A program made the translations under genes and the position numbers. The notes under the pieces are model-generated. The model was not told the DNA's origin. It saw only the letters and a list, made by a program, of their open reading frames with translations, and ran no database searches. A stretch of 64,000 nucleotides of DNA from Euglena gracilis (Eukaryota > Euglenida > Euglenophyceae > Euglenales). The DNA lies in contig CP154954.1 in NCBI GenBank assembly GCA_039621445.1, positions 41,533,572 through 41,597,571 of the forward strand, written 5' to 3'. Below are positions 52,730 through 64,000 of this stretch, piece by piece. The stretch's first letter is position 1; every line of letters begins with the position of its first letter.

Positions 52730-53390
52730 GCCCGAGTTATTCAGCCGCGAAGGGTCCAAACTGGGCAAGATTGCCCCCCCCCCCTCTTCCGACTCTGCCA
52801 TTCCGCTGGTGTCCAAAAATTGGTCAAAAAATCGATCTCGAGAAAATGTACATTATTTCCGGAAGTGTTGGTCTGACGAAATGTACCCATGGAGGCCCTC
52901 TATCACCCCCCCCCCCGTTCGCCGTTTTGGCCGCCGACACGCCTGGCCTGTGTTCCGGCGCGCTTTTGCGGCCCAAAACGGCCATTTTGGGGTGTTTTTG
53001 GGGCCGTTTTTCTGGTCAAAAAAATTTTGCTCAAAAAAATTGTTTTTCCAAAATACCTCCACAATGAAGCAAAATCAAAGAAAATGTCCGGAGAGCAAAA
53101 ATGAAGCCCTTGGAATGCCCTATCCAACCATGGTTTACTTTCCCCCCCAAACGCTCGCGTAGCCCGAGTTATGGCTGTTCGGCCAATTTTGGCCCTTTTC
53201 TGGGGCCGTTTTGGGCTGTTTTCGGGGTGAAAAAATCGATGTTTTCAAAATATCTCAGAAATGAAGCAAAATCAAAGGAAATGTCCGGAGACCTAATATG
53301 AGGCCCTTGGAACGCTCTATCTAACGGTATTTCCCTGAAACTTCCCGCCTAGCCCGAAGTATGGCCAATTTACGGCCCAAAACAGCGCGG
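52730..53390. repeat. Degenerate tandem repeat, about 200-bp units
   Basis: cccgagttat, ggccgttttggg, aatgaagcaaaatcaaagaa, aatgtccggag and cccttggaa recur in the same order two to three times, with divergence. Confidence 0.6.
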
Positions 53391-53790
53391 CAGGCTTGCG
53401 ACTTAGCCGTTGTTGCGGCACCCGTGAATGGAAATGATTTTGGACCCCCCTTCGTGACTGGAGGCCCGTTGTGAGGGTATCACAGATGAAGCATACATGG
53501 CGAAGCTTTTTTTACTTCACCTGAAGCCCAAAGAAACACAGCAGTATTTGGAGGCCGGTTCAGCCTTCATGCATACATCTAGAAGGTTCCCCCAAAAGAG
53601 ACGGGTGTTCCATCTTAGCACAGAAAGCACAAAATAAAGCACGGAAAAAATCAGTTCCAATTACGGATGCCACCTGGACACCTGTGACTAGTCATGGGGG
53701 GTGTATGGGACGCGGGGGGGGACGCGCGCGGGGGGGGACGCGGGGGAGACGCCGAATGGTTTAACAACCAAATGCTGCATTCAGCTCCTA

Positions 53791-54004
53791 CCCCCCCCCT
53801 AGTCGTATGACCGGGTTCCTGCAACCTGTGACCGGGGGGGGGGGGGGTCATAACACCCCCATAACCTGCAACCTGTGACCGGGGGGTGGTCAAAATGAGG
53901 GGGCGGTCATAGGTAAGGTGGCGTCAAATTTTTCGCAACCTGCAACCTGTGACCGGGGGGTGGTCATAAATGAGGGGTGGTCATACGACTAGGGGGGGGG
54001 GGGG
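53791..54004. mobile_element. 214-bp TA-flanked inverted-repeat element
   Basis: TA at 53789-53790 and 54005-54006. Ends C-run + ctagtcgtatgacc and its exact mirror. Three internal copies of caacctgtgaccgggg. Confidence 0.7.
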
Positions 54005-54094
54005 TACCAATGTCCTTCTGTTTTCTGTTTTGTTCTGTCTTCCCTGGAAAAACTCCTTTTTAACAGTTTTTGTCAACGCAGACACCCGCAACAT

Positions 54095-54560
54095 TCACCC
54101 CACTCCCCAGTTTGGTTCCACATCTTTGGGGCCACATCTTGGCCCAGATGGGGGAAATTTTGGGTCCATTTGATGCCACATCTTGGCCACAGCCGTGGGC
54201 CACATTTTGGGGCCAGTTTGCTGCCACATCTTGGGGGCAGTCTGGTGCCACAGGTGGGGGCAACGTTTGGTGCCACATCTTGGCCACAGTTGGGGGAAAC
54301 ATTTTGGGTCCAGCTTTCTGGCACATCTTGGGCACAGCTGTGGGCCACATCTTGGTCACAGATGGGGGAAACATTTTGTGCTCCACATTTGGTGCCACAG
54401 GCGGGGGCAAGACTTTGGTGGACTTTGGTGGATTTTGTGGGTCCAGTTTTCTGGCACAACTTGGGCACACCACATTTTGGGGCGAGTTTCGTGCCCCATC
54501 TTGGGGGTAGTTTTGTGCCCCATCTTGGGTCAAGTTTTGTACCATAGGTGGGGAGCGGGT
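54095..54560. repeat. Degenerate minisatellite (gccacatcttgg units)
   Basis: gccacatcttggcc, agttgggggaaacatttt and similar phrases recur many times on the plus strand. The open frames here come from the repeat. Confidence 0.8.
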
Positions 54561-56480
54561 CCTGTTCAGGGGTCCTGTTTTATATTTTTTTTTTGGCCGG
54601 GGGGTCCTGTCCAAAACGGTCCTTTCTCCCTGGGGGGGGGGGGTGGAAACGGAGCCCTGGGTAGGTGTTTTTTTTTTGGGTGACGACACATTTTAGGGGA
54701 TGTTGTTTGGCCGACGGCAAACTTGGGTGCGGACTTCCCAGAAGAAGAGGGAAGGCATCCAGGGTGGCCTGCCACACCGGAGCGACAAATTACTCTTTGC
54801 GGCAGCCGCAATCCCCTCCCCTCGTTCGTATAAAAAAAATGATCTAAATACAAACTTTTTTAATCCCTACTTAAAAAAAGAGTTTTAAAAGATAAACGAT
54901 AAAAATACTGGGCCAACCGTAGTTTCGGGCCAAAAACAGGGGGCCGAGCAGTGAAAATTTTCAGAAAAAAAAGGTTGGACAAATGTTAAAAGTTTTTATT
55001 TGTGCGACCAAAAAAGAGCCCAGTTTTTTGCATTTTGTGAAGTCTATTTCACAAACTTCAAAACAAATTTCAAAACCATTTTGCGGGATTTCGCAAAAAG
55101 AAGTTTCTGACTTTTCTGGGGGAATAATTCATCTTCATTGTCTGCACGTGGCTTATATTTTTCCCATCTGGCCCAAAATCTATGTTTTCCAAAGTTTTAG
55201 GTTGTGTGTTGTGTGTGGAGCAATTTTGAGGGGTTTACTCGAGAAAAAGGTGGAGGAATTGAGGGTAATGAGTGGATACTTTTTTGTCGGGTATTTCACA
55301 GGCCACCACTATGACGTGATGATGGGAGAGCAAGTTTGCACGAGTGTCAAACTTTCAGGAGGCTTTGCACACAAAAAAATCCAAAATTTTTGAAAAAAAT
55401 TTTTGGGGCCAAGCTAGACAAATTAAGGAACCAAGTTTGAATGGAAGGAGGAGGGGAGCCAAACTCTGGGGGGGGGGGTCTATGCATACGTTGGTACCTG
55501 AAGATGACTCCCAAGCCTTAACCTCCCCCCAAATATAAGACCCCACCCACGCCATGAGACACCCCCAACCTTGGACATCATTTGGGGATTTTCGGTCCAA
55601 CGCCAAATTTGATGCTGTTGCCCGGTGAGATTCAATTTGATTTTGGCATTCTTTTAGCCATTTGGGCCTTTTTTGGCGATTGCAGAGATCAAAGGGCAAA
55701 GCTGAAAACAATTCCTCTTCTCCGTGGTTGGTTTCCTCCTTGGAGAAACTTAATACTAAAAAGAAAACCCTCTGAACACGTTCATAAATAAGAGAGAATC
55801 TCATTCATAATTGTTTGTAGTTGTTTTGGCCATTTGATCATTCGGCGTGATTATTTGTGGTTTTGGAAAATCCTCAAAATTGTGCTGGTTCCTGATTTGA
55901 AGAAATCACCAGTACCTAACGATTAAGCATACACCTCTTTCAATTGAGTTTTTTTCTAACATCTTTCATTTTTTTTCTGACTTTTTCCCCACGCCTCATT
56001 CCAAATTTGCACTGTTTCATTACTTGCGAAGCAGACATCGTTGCACACCAAAAAAGGATGGGAGTAAGAAAAATACTGCTGTCCAAACCTTCAAAATTCA
56101 GCTACCAAGAAGGTTGGGGACCGTGGATTTGGGGGACTGATACTATTATGGGGGAGCACATGGCTGGCTGACGGCTGGCCGACGGCGTGACGGAAGCCGG
56201 GTCATTTTGTTTAACTGACTTTGGGTAACAAATGCCTAATTTGGTGTGCCAGTGGGGAATTTTGAGAGGCAAATTCCTAATTTAGTGTGCCAATTCCTAA
56301 TTTTCGCAGGGGGGTCTCGGGGAGGGGGTCACGGGGGGAATGTGGCAGTTTTGACGGGTCACATGTGACCAGTGTGACCTCACATACAATGTCATATGGG
56401 ACCTATTTTTAGAACTTTTGGTTTAGACATAGATTGAATTAGGAATTTATCACACATTTTTTTGGCAATTTTGATTCCTA
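54561..56480. other. No gene recognised
   Basis: AT-rich DNA with one fragment (about 55520-55580) resembling the 'aaatataa' element ends. No exon could be supported. Confidence 0.4.
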
Positions 56481-56880
56481 CCCTCCCCCCCCCTATGTCC
56501 AACGACCAGTAACCTCTGTCCTCCGACCGGGGGGGTGGTGGTTGGACATAGGGTAGTGACCAAAAAGGTGTCCTCTGACCGGGGGGGTGGTCGTTGGACA
56601 AGGGGTCAAAAAAAATGTTGGTGGGCACCCCCCAAATAAGGTCAAATTTTCCCTTCCAGCGCTTCGCGCCGAAAATTTTGGGCAATTTTGACAAATTTTT
56701 GTCCAAAAAGTGCCAAAAAATGGCATTTTGGCCAATTTTTGACCGATTTGGGGCACAAAAATTTTCGGCCCGGTGCTTTGCACCGGGACCAAAATTTTTG
56801 CCAAACCTCCAAAAGGTGTCCTCTGACCGGGGGGGTGGTCGTTGGACATAGGGGGGTCGTTGGACATAGGGGGGGGGGGG
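56481..56880. mobile_element. 400-bp TA-flanked inverted-repeat element
   Basis: TA at 56479-56480 and 56881-56882. Ends C-run + ctatgtccaacgacca and its mirror. Repeated ggtgtcctctgaccgggg modules inside. Confidence 0.7.
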
Positions 56881-58151
56881 TAATTTGGGTGCCAATCCCT
56901 GATTGGGTGCCATTTTTGGCTCCTCCTGGGATGCGGAAACCCTCCATGTGTGGGTCAAGGGGGGGTCGTGGGGGGGTCACGGGGGATACACCCTCCATTT
57001 CACACAAAATTTGAGCCTTTTTTGTCCATTATCAGGTAAGTTTTGCCAGTCCATTGAAAATGGGACACCCGTTGAGCAATTTTAGTTATTCGATTAATTT
57101 GTGAACAAAAATCCACACAATGACAAGAGAATGACCCAAAAATAGGCCAAAAAGGTCAAAATTGGTCAAAAAAATTCCAAAATTGGCAAAATTGACAAAA
57201 ATTGGCGAAAAATGACTTCAAATGGACAAAAATGCAGCCTCCACCAACGATGAACATGATCTTGAAGGGAGATTAACGGCGAACTTCTGAATTGGCTCGG
57301 GTCATTTTCCTGTGAGTCACACGGCTGTCCGACGGCTGGCCGACGGCTGGCCGACGGCGTGCTCCCCCTATTAGTTGGGATATATATAAAAAAGGGCCTT
57401 GTGGGGCTGTGCTCCTCCACCAAATCCACTGTTCACCGTCCACATTGACAAAAGACACCAAAAGTCATTACCTGAATGGCTACAGTTGTTACAAAAAAAA
57501 TTGTTGTGCAACAAAAAATTTTCCATTTATAGCTAACCCCTCCAAATTCTGCCCCCCCGTCCCAAAATATGGTGCCTCCTGGACCCCTCACTTTTGCCAG
57601 GGTTCCAAGAAATATTTGCCACCCGGGTAAAATTTTTTGCCACAAATCCCATCACTTTTGCCCTTGAGACCCGAAACTTTTGCCAACTGCAAAAAAAAAT
57701 TTCCGTTAATGTGAAAAGGAAACGTCCAGCAGAATCAGCATAAATTAACAGAAATACGCCAAATAAATGTGATCATCAATCCAAATAATAACAATTGAAA
57801 TTTCACAGGATGTTGCAGACAGCTCTCCAAAAGGAAATTTGTTTGATACCCTACAAAAAAAACTTCAACTGTGTTTGGGGAAAGAATGAGAGGTGCGGAT
57901 GAATGCCTAAACAGTAAAAATCAACAGCAACGTAATGGTTGTGATTCACACGAGAGAGTTTGGGGTGCAGGTTGAGGGAAACGGTGAACACAACGCACAG
58001 CGTGTTTGGCAATGAGGGGTGAAGGCACTTTTGGTCCATGTGTGAGGGTCATTCCACACAAAAATGTGTTCAAAGAGGCACAGCAAAAATATTCCGAGCC
58101 TTTGTAAAGAGAGGGACGGGTAACAAAAGAACCAATCCCACTGCCTTCCAG

Positions 58152-59097
58152 GGCCCCGAGCGGATTTCCGGTGGTGGTCGCTGTGGAGGTCGGGCCGACC
58201 ATGGTCGGCCCGACCATGGTCGGCCCGACCATGACCCCCTGTGGAGGTCGGCCCGACCTGGTCGGCCCGACCACCATTTTTTTGCACTACCCCCCCCCTT
58301 TCTGGAGATTTAAGCCCCCCCCCTGAAAAAAACTTTTGTCCAAATCACCCCAACACCAGTCAAAACCCACCCAAATGGCTCCAGAACCCCCCAATCGGGG
58401 GTGGATATGCAAAAACTTGGGGGGGATATGCCCATTTTGGGCCACTTTTGGCAAAAGAACACCTCTCCCCATTGGATTTTCAATATAATGGCAAAATTTT
58501 GCACAAAAAGGACTTAGCACTCAAGTATGCTGATGGCGTTTTCCTGTGTCCAAAGAGAATTTATGAGGTTATTTGAAGGAGTAGGGTTAGGGTTACGATT
58601 CTTATCCAAACAGCAGAACATTTCCCGCTCAACGTTGTTAGATTGGTCTCTACAAGGTACCCAGCGAACCCAAAGAGCCGCCCAACTAGGGTTAAAAACA
58701 TGGGGGGACCCGAGCGAGTCGCCGAAGGCGCCGAGCGAGGGTTCCCCCATGTGTATTAACCCTAGTTGGGCGGCTCTTTGGGGTAGCTGGTACCTTGTAG
58801 GGCCCAATTTATCACGTTTCTGAACAGCCGGCCTGTTGTCCTCTAACTTGAAATTCTTCAAGCCGGTCAATGAAGGAGTAGGAGGAGGTAGGGTTAAGTT
58901 ATGGTCGGCCCGACCTCCACGATGGCGACCACCAGAAATCCGCACGGAACCGGGGGGGGGGGGGAGTGCAAAAAAATGGGTGTCGGCCCGCCCCCCACAG
59001 GTCGGGCCGACCATGGTCGGCCCGACCTAAATTGGTCGGCCCGACCATGGTCGGCCCGACCTCCACGATGACGACCACCGGAAATCCGCACGGAGCC
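58152..59097. mobile_element. Mutator-like non-autonomous element, copy 1 (946 bp)
   Basis: The 9-bp duplication gccttccag flanks it (58143-58151 and 59098-59106). The ends ggccccgagcggatttccgg and, mirrored, ggctccgtgcggatttccgg continue into long arms tiled with ggtcggcccgacc palindromes. A 9-bp duplication with long arms is typical of Mutator-like elements. No transposase is encoded. Confidence 0.75.
58648..58802. repeat. Long hairpin nested in the Mutator-like element
   Basis: ctacaaggtaccc, aaagagccgcccaactaggg and ttaa are mirrored by ttaaccctagttgggcggct, ctttgggg and ggtaccttgtag, around a short loop. Confidence 0.85.
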
Positions 59098-59539
59098 GCC
59101 TTCCAGCTGTAATTATGTTTTAAAACTGCCTTTTTGACCTATTTGTATTCACAGATATGTATTCACAGATAGATATCGTTGGAGACAAGGCAGTACGGTT
59201 GGTCAAACCTTGGGACCCCCCCTCCCCCCCCTCCTGTACAGTTCCAACCCCCCCTCCTGGGAACCCCCCTCCCCCCACTTCCAACCCCCCAAGAAAAACA
59301 AAAAACAATCAAAAATGCAACAGCATTGGTCATCTTCCCGCAAGATGCAATCTGAACTCTGAACTGCACAAAATGCTTGTACAACGAAGGCAACCTCAAT
59401 TGGACGAAAAATGTCGCAACTGTCTCGGGGGTAGGCAGTACAGTTGTGATTTTCTGGGGACCCCCCCCCCTGTACAGCTTCCAACCCCCCCGGACCCCCC
59501 CCCCCCGGGCCTTGTCTCCGATCTAATGCATCATGGATC

Positions 59540-59571
59540 CATGGACCGTCTGACCAGTCAGACGGTCCATG
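59540..59571. repeat. 32-bp palindrome
   Basis: Two 15-bp arms (catggaccgtctgac and its mirror) around a 2-base loop. Repeated at 63226-63257 in copy 2. Confidence 0.9.
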
Positions 59572-61844
59572 TCAAGCAATCCAAACACAAACAGAAAAAG
59601 GCTGTGGTCTGTGAGCTCATTGGGTGAAAACAGATTTGGGCACAATTGAACAACACCACACCATTCGGAAATGCATCAAATTTGAAACTTTTTCTTCTTT
59701 TTCGACACGCAAAAATGGTGTTTAAAATGTCACAATGTGCAATGTGAGTGTGTACATTCTGTGGAACATTGTGGAACATTCTGTGCAGACATTTCAACTG
59801 AAAATGGCGGGAGAATGTTTTTGGAGGTGGCAAAAATTTGGAGGACAGAGGCAAAAATTCGAGGTTTTTGGGGCAAAATAGAATGGACAGGGGGCAGCAT
59901 TTTTTGGACGGGGGGCAAAAATTTTGAAACGAGTGTGCAAAATATTTTGGGACGGGAGGCAGAAAAAAGGAGAGACCGGGCAAAATATAGTGAGTGTTAG
60001 CTATAAGGCCATTTTAGGCCATTTTAGGCCGTTTTAGGCCATTTTTAGCTATAGGTGCTTGGACGCAGGGGAGACACCCCCCATGGGTGACCATTGGCAC
60101 CCATGACCAATCATGTGTGCCCAATGCCAAAAATGGCAAGGGTGGTCTACTCAGGTTCAACCCCCCCCCCGATCCAGTGCAGATGATCGGAGGTGCGGGA
60201 CCCCCCCCTTCCCAGGAGCCATTTTTGACCCGAAAATGACCTCACCCCCAAATTCCAAAAAAAACCCTCCAAATGCTCAAAATATCAATAAATTTGATGT
60301 TTTAGAATCCAATTCTCCAAAACAATTGTCAAAAAAAGCCCAAATTCGCATTTTGAGGGCAAAACCAATCCACTGCCAAAAAGTGCCAAAGAGGCAAAAG
60401 GTAGCGCATTGGTGAAACATTTGGAAAAGCTTTGGAACGGGGGGCAACATGGACCCTCAAAAAACACGATGCAAAAAAAGGATTTCATTTTGTGTAAAAA
60501 AAGGAATTTTGTCACCAAAAAAAAATGCAAAAAGGGGGGAAAAATTGCAAAAATTCTGGTCTCGGGGGGAAATCGGGGCCCCTTCAAACCTTGGCCCAAA
60601 AACACTTGTCTCGAAATCGGCCCAAACACGGCTTCAGGGGGTGGGCCTGGGTCACGGGGGGGGGGGGGGGCACGGGGGATACACCCTCCATTTCACACAA
60701 AATTTGAGCCTTTTTTGTCCATTATCAGGTAAGTTTTGCCAGTCCATTGAAAATGGGACACCCGTTGAGCAATTTTAGTTATTCGATTAATTTGTGAACA
60801 AAAATCCACACAATGACAAGAGAATGACCCAAAAATAGGCCAAAAAGGTCAAAATTGGTCAAAAAAATTCCAAAATTGGCAAAATTGACAAAAATTGGCG
60901 AAAAATGACTTCAAATGGACAAAAATGCAGCCTCCACCAACGATGAACATGATCTTGAAGGGAGATTAACGGCGAACTTCTGAATTGGCTCGGGTCATTT
61001 TCCTGTGAGTCACACGGCTGTCCGACGGCTGGCCGACGGCTGGCCGACGGCGTGCTCCCCCTATTAGTTGGGATATATATAAAAAAGGGCCTTGTGGGGC
61101 TGTGCTCCTCCACCAAATCCACTGTTCACCGTCCACATTGACAAAAGACACCAAAAGTCATTACCTGAATGGCTACAGTTGTTAAAAAAAAAATTGTTGT
61201 GCAACAAAAAATTTTCCATTTATAGCTAACCCCTCCAAATTCTGCCCCCCCGTCCCAAAATATGGTGCCTCCTGGACCCCTCACTTTTGCCAGGGTTCCA
61301 AGAAATATTTGCCACCCGGGTAAAATTTTTTGCCACAAATCCCATCACTTTTGCCCTTGAGACCCGAAACTTTTGCCAACTGCAAAAAAAAATTTCCGTT
61401 AATGTGAAAAGGAAACGTCCAGCAGAATCAGCATAAATTAACAGAAATACGCCAAATAAATGTGATCATCAATCCAAATAATAACAATTGAAATTTCACA
61501 GGATGTTGCAGACAGCTCTCCAAAAGGAAATTTGTTTGATACCCTACAAAAAAAACTTCAACTGTGTTTGGGGAAAGAATGAGAGGTGCGGATGAATGCC
61601 TAAACAGTAAAAATCAACAGCAACGTAATGGTTGTGATTCACACGAGAGAGTTTGGGGTGCAGGTTGAGGGAAACGGTGAACACAACGCACAGCGTGTTT
61701 GGCAATGAGGGGTGAAGGCACTTTTGGTCCATGTGTGAGGGTCATTCCACACAAAAATGTGTTCAAAGAGGCACAGCAAAAATATTCCGAGCCTTTGTAA
61801 AGAGAGGGACGGGTAACAAAAGAACCAATCCCACTGCCTTCCAG

Positions 61845-62781
61845 GGCCCCGAGCGGATTTCCGGTGGTGGTCGCTGTGGAGGTCGGGCCGACCATGGTCG
61901 GCCCGACCATGGTCGGCCCGACCATGACCCCCTGTGGAGGTCGGCCCGACCTGGTCGGCCCGACCACCATTTTTTTGCACTACCCCCCCCCTTTCTGGAG
62001 ATTTAAGCCCCCCCCTGAAAAAAAACTTTTGTCCAAATCACCCCAACACCAGTCAAAACCCACCCAAATGGCTCCAGAACCCCCCAATCGGGGGTGGATA
62101 TGCAAAAACTTGGGGGGGATATGCCCATTTTGGGCCACTTTTGGCAAAAGAACACCTCTCCCCATTGGATTTTCAATATAATGGCAAAATTTTGCACAAA
62201 AAGGACTTAGCACTCAAGTATGCTGATGGCGTTTTCCTGTGTCCAAAGAGAATTTATGAGGTTATTTGAAGGAGTAGGGTTAGGGTTACGATTCTTATCC
62301 AAACAGCAGAACATTTCCCGCTCAACGTTGTTAGATTGGTCTCTACAAGGTACCCAGCGAACCCAAAGAGCCGCCCAACTAGGGTTAAAAACATGGGGGG
62401 ACCCGAGCGAGTCGCCGAAGGCGCTCCCCCATGTGTATTAACCCTAGTTGGGCGGCTCTTTGGGGTAGCTGGTACCTTGTAGGGCCCAATTTATCACGTT
62501 TCTGAACAGCCGGCCTGTTGTCCTCTAACTTGAAATTCTTCAAGCCGGTCAATGAAGGAGTAGGAGGAGGTAGGGTTAAGTTATGGTCGGCCCGACCTCC
62601 ACGATGGCGACCACCAGAAATCCGCACGGAACCGGGGGGGGGGGGGGTAGTGCAAAAAAATGGTGGTCGGCCCGACCTCCACAGGTCGGGCCGACCATGG
62701 TCGGCCCGACCTAAATTGGTCGGCCCGACCATGGTCGGCCCGACCTCCACGATGACGACCACCGGAAATCCGCACGGAGCC
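61845..62781. mobile_element. Mutator-like non-autonomous element, copy 2 (937 bp)
   Basis: Same element with the same gccttccag duplications (61836-61844, 62782-62790), carried by the segmental duplication. The nested hairpin loop (about 62417-62425) is shorter than in copy 1. Confidence 0.75.
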
Positions 62782-63631
62782 GCCTTCCAGCTGTAATTAT
62801 GTTTTAAAACTGCCTTTTTGACCTATTTGTATTCACAGATATGTATTCACAGATAGATATCGTTGGAGACAAGGCAGTACGGTTGGTCAAACCTTGGGAC
62901 CCCCCCCTCCCCCCCCCCCCCTGTACCGTTCCAAACCCCCCTACTGGGGAGCTCCCTCCCCCCCCCTCCAACCCCCCAAGAAAAACAAAAAACAATCAAA
63001 AATGCAACAGCATTGGTCATCTTCCCGCAAGATGCAATCTGAACTCTGAACTGCACAAAATGCTTGTACAACGAAGGCAACCTCAATTGGACGAAAAATG
63101 TCGCAACTGTCTCGGGGGTAGGCAGTACAGTTGTGATTTTCTGGGGACCCCCCCCCCCTGTACAGCTTCCAACCCCCCCGGACCCCCCCCCCGGGCCTTG
63201 TCTCCGATCTAATGCATCATGGATCCATGGACCGTCTGACCAGTCAGACGGTCCATGTCAAGCAATCCAAACACAAACAGAAAAAGGCTGTGGTCTGTGA
63301 GCTCATTGGGTGAAAACAGATTTGGGCACAATTGAACAACACCACACCATTCGGAAATGCATCAAATTTGAAACTTTTTCTTCTTTTTCGACACGCAAAA
63401 ATGGTGTTTAAAATGTCACAATGTGCAATGTGAGTGTGTACATTCTGTGGAACATTGTGGAACATTCTGTGCAGACATTTCAACTGAAAGATGGCGGGAG
63501 AATGTTTTTGGAGGTGGCAAAAATTTGGAGGACAGAGGCAAAAATTCGAGGTTTTTGGGGCAAAATAGAATGGACAGGGGGCAGCATTTTTTGGACGGGG
63601 GGCAAAAATTTTGAAACGAGTGTGCAAAATA

Positions 63632-63836
63632 CCATGCCCCCCCCATTGTGTACCCCCCCCATTGTGTACCCCCTGGGGGGGGGGGGGAGGTACATAATGG
63701 GGGGGGTAGCACCACCTTCTCCCATGTCCCGCCAAAGAAAAACTTGCCCCCCCCATTGTGTACCTCCCCCCCATTATGTACCTCCTGCCCGGTTTTGGCC
63801 TCCCGGGGGGAGGTACATAAAGGGGGGGGGGCATGG
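63632..63836. mobile_element. 205-bp TA-flanked element absent from copy 1
   Basis: Begins ccatgccccc and ends gggggcatgg, with TA at 63630-63631 and 63837-63838. The matching position in copy 1 (59943-59944) has a single TA and no insertion. Subterminal attgtgtacc / ggtacataa units are repeated inside. Confidence 0.85.
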
Positions 63837-64000
63837 TATTTTGGGACGGGAGGCAGAAAAAAGGAGAGACCGGGCAAAATATAGTGAGTGTTAGCTATAA
63901 GGCCATTTTAGGCCATTTTAGGCCGTTTTAGGCCATTTTTAGCTATAGGTGCTTGGACGCAGGGGAGACACCCCCCATGGGTGACCATTGGCACCCATGA

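Larger units (their letters stand above)
56976..60668 (+). repeat. Tandem segmental duplication, copy 1 (3,693-bp period)
   Basis: From cacgggggatacaccctcca onward, the sequence up to about 60106 recurs almost base for base 3,693 bases later (offset 3,684-3,686 after small indels). The stretch 60107-60668 is seen once, because copy 2 is cut by the window end. Confidence 0.95.
60669..64000 (+). repeat. Tandem segmental duplication, copy 2 (incomplete)
   Basis: Near-identical to copy 1 except for homopolymer-length changes, a small deletion near 62423 and a 205-bp insertion at 63632. It continues past the window, so the array may be longer. Confidence 0.95.

Noticed and set aside
54060-54689. 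Long Pro/Cys/Lys open frames around 54 kb
   Set aside because: They follow the degenerate minisatellite and have no exon-like composition or splice context.
58590-58610. Interstitial telomere
   Set aside because: Only two units, and the same motif recurs inside several mobile elements.

Overview
The window is eukaryotic nuclear DNA. All recognisable coding sequence is GC-rich, short (21 to about 430 nt), bounded by splice signals and on the minus strand, separated by introns of about 0.2 to 10 kb. There is no prokaryotic gene organisation. The organism cannot be named from sequence alone. Three things point to an intron-rich protist or alga: many 5' splice sites that look like GC (perhaps GA) instead of GT, repeat families that look like introners (intron-making transposable elements), and every exon on one strand. 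Dinoflagellates combine these traits, but that is only a hypothesis.

Layout in transcription order, right to left. (1) About 52.5-64 kb has no host gene. It holds a hAT-type transposase fragment (52.2-52.45 kb), degenerate minisatellites, several small inverted-repeat elements flanked by TA, and a tandem duplication with a 3,693-bp period (56.98-60.67 kb, then 60.67 kb to past the window end). Each duplicate carries a Mutator-like element of about 940 bp with a 9-bp target duplication. (2) About 51.7-38.0 kb is the 3' part of a gene for a long coiled-coil protein. Seven of its exons are exactly 126 nt (42 codons, six heptads), one is 123 nt, and all are phase 0, so the rod appears built by exon duplication. 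(3) 38.0-34.2 kb is mostly non-coding: a 0.8-kb GT array, a 405-bp TA-flanked element and a 224-bp TTAA-flanked element. (4) About 34.2-2.2 kb holds exons of one or more genes for an unrecognised protein with an acidic/Ala-Pro-rich region followed by Cys-rich, zinc-finger-like exons. One intron (about 8.9-19.2 kb) is almost entirely a tetranucleotide satellite, mainly CTGT on the plus strand. (5) A further exon lies at about 0.13-0.29 kb.

Between exons the DNA is crowded with short elements whose ends are C or G homopolymer runs around AT-rich cores. Several come in matching families of about 200, 300 or 400 bp flanked by TA. One 205-bp copy is present in one copy of the tandem duplication and absent from the other, which gives a clean empty site. 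All exon boundaries were read by eye from splice signals and reading-phase agreement, and none is confirmed by transcript data.
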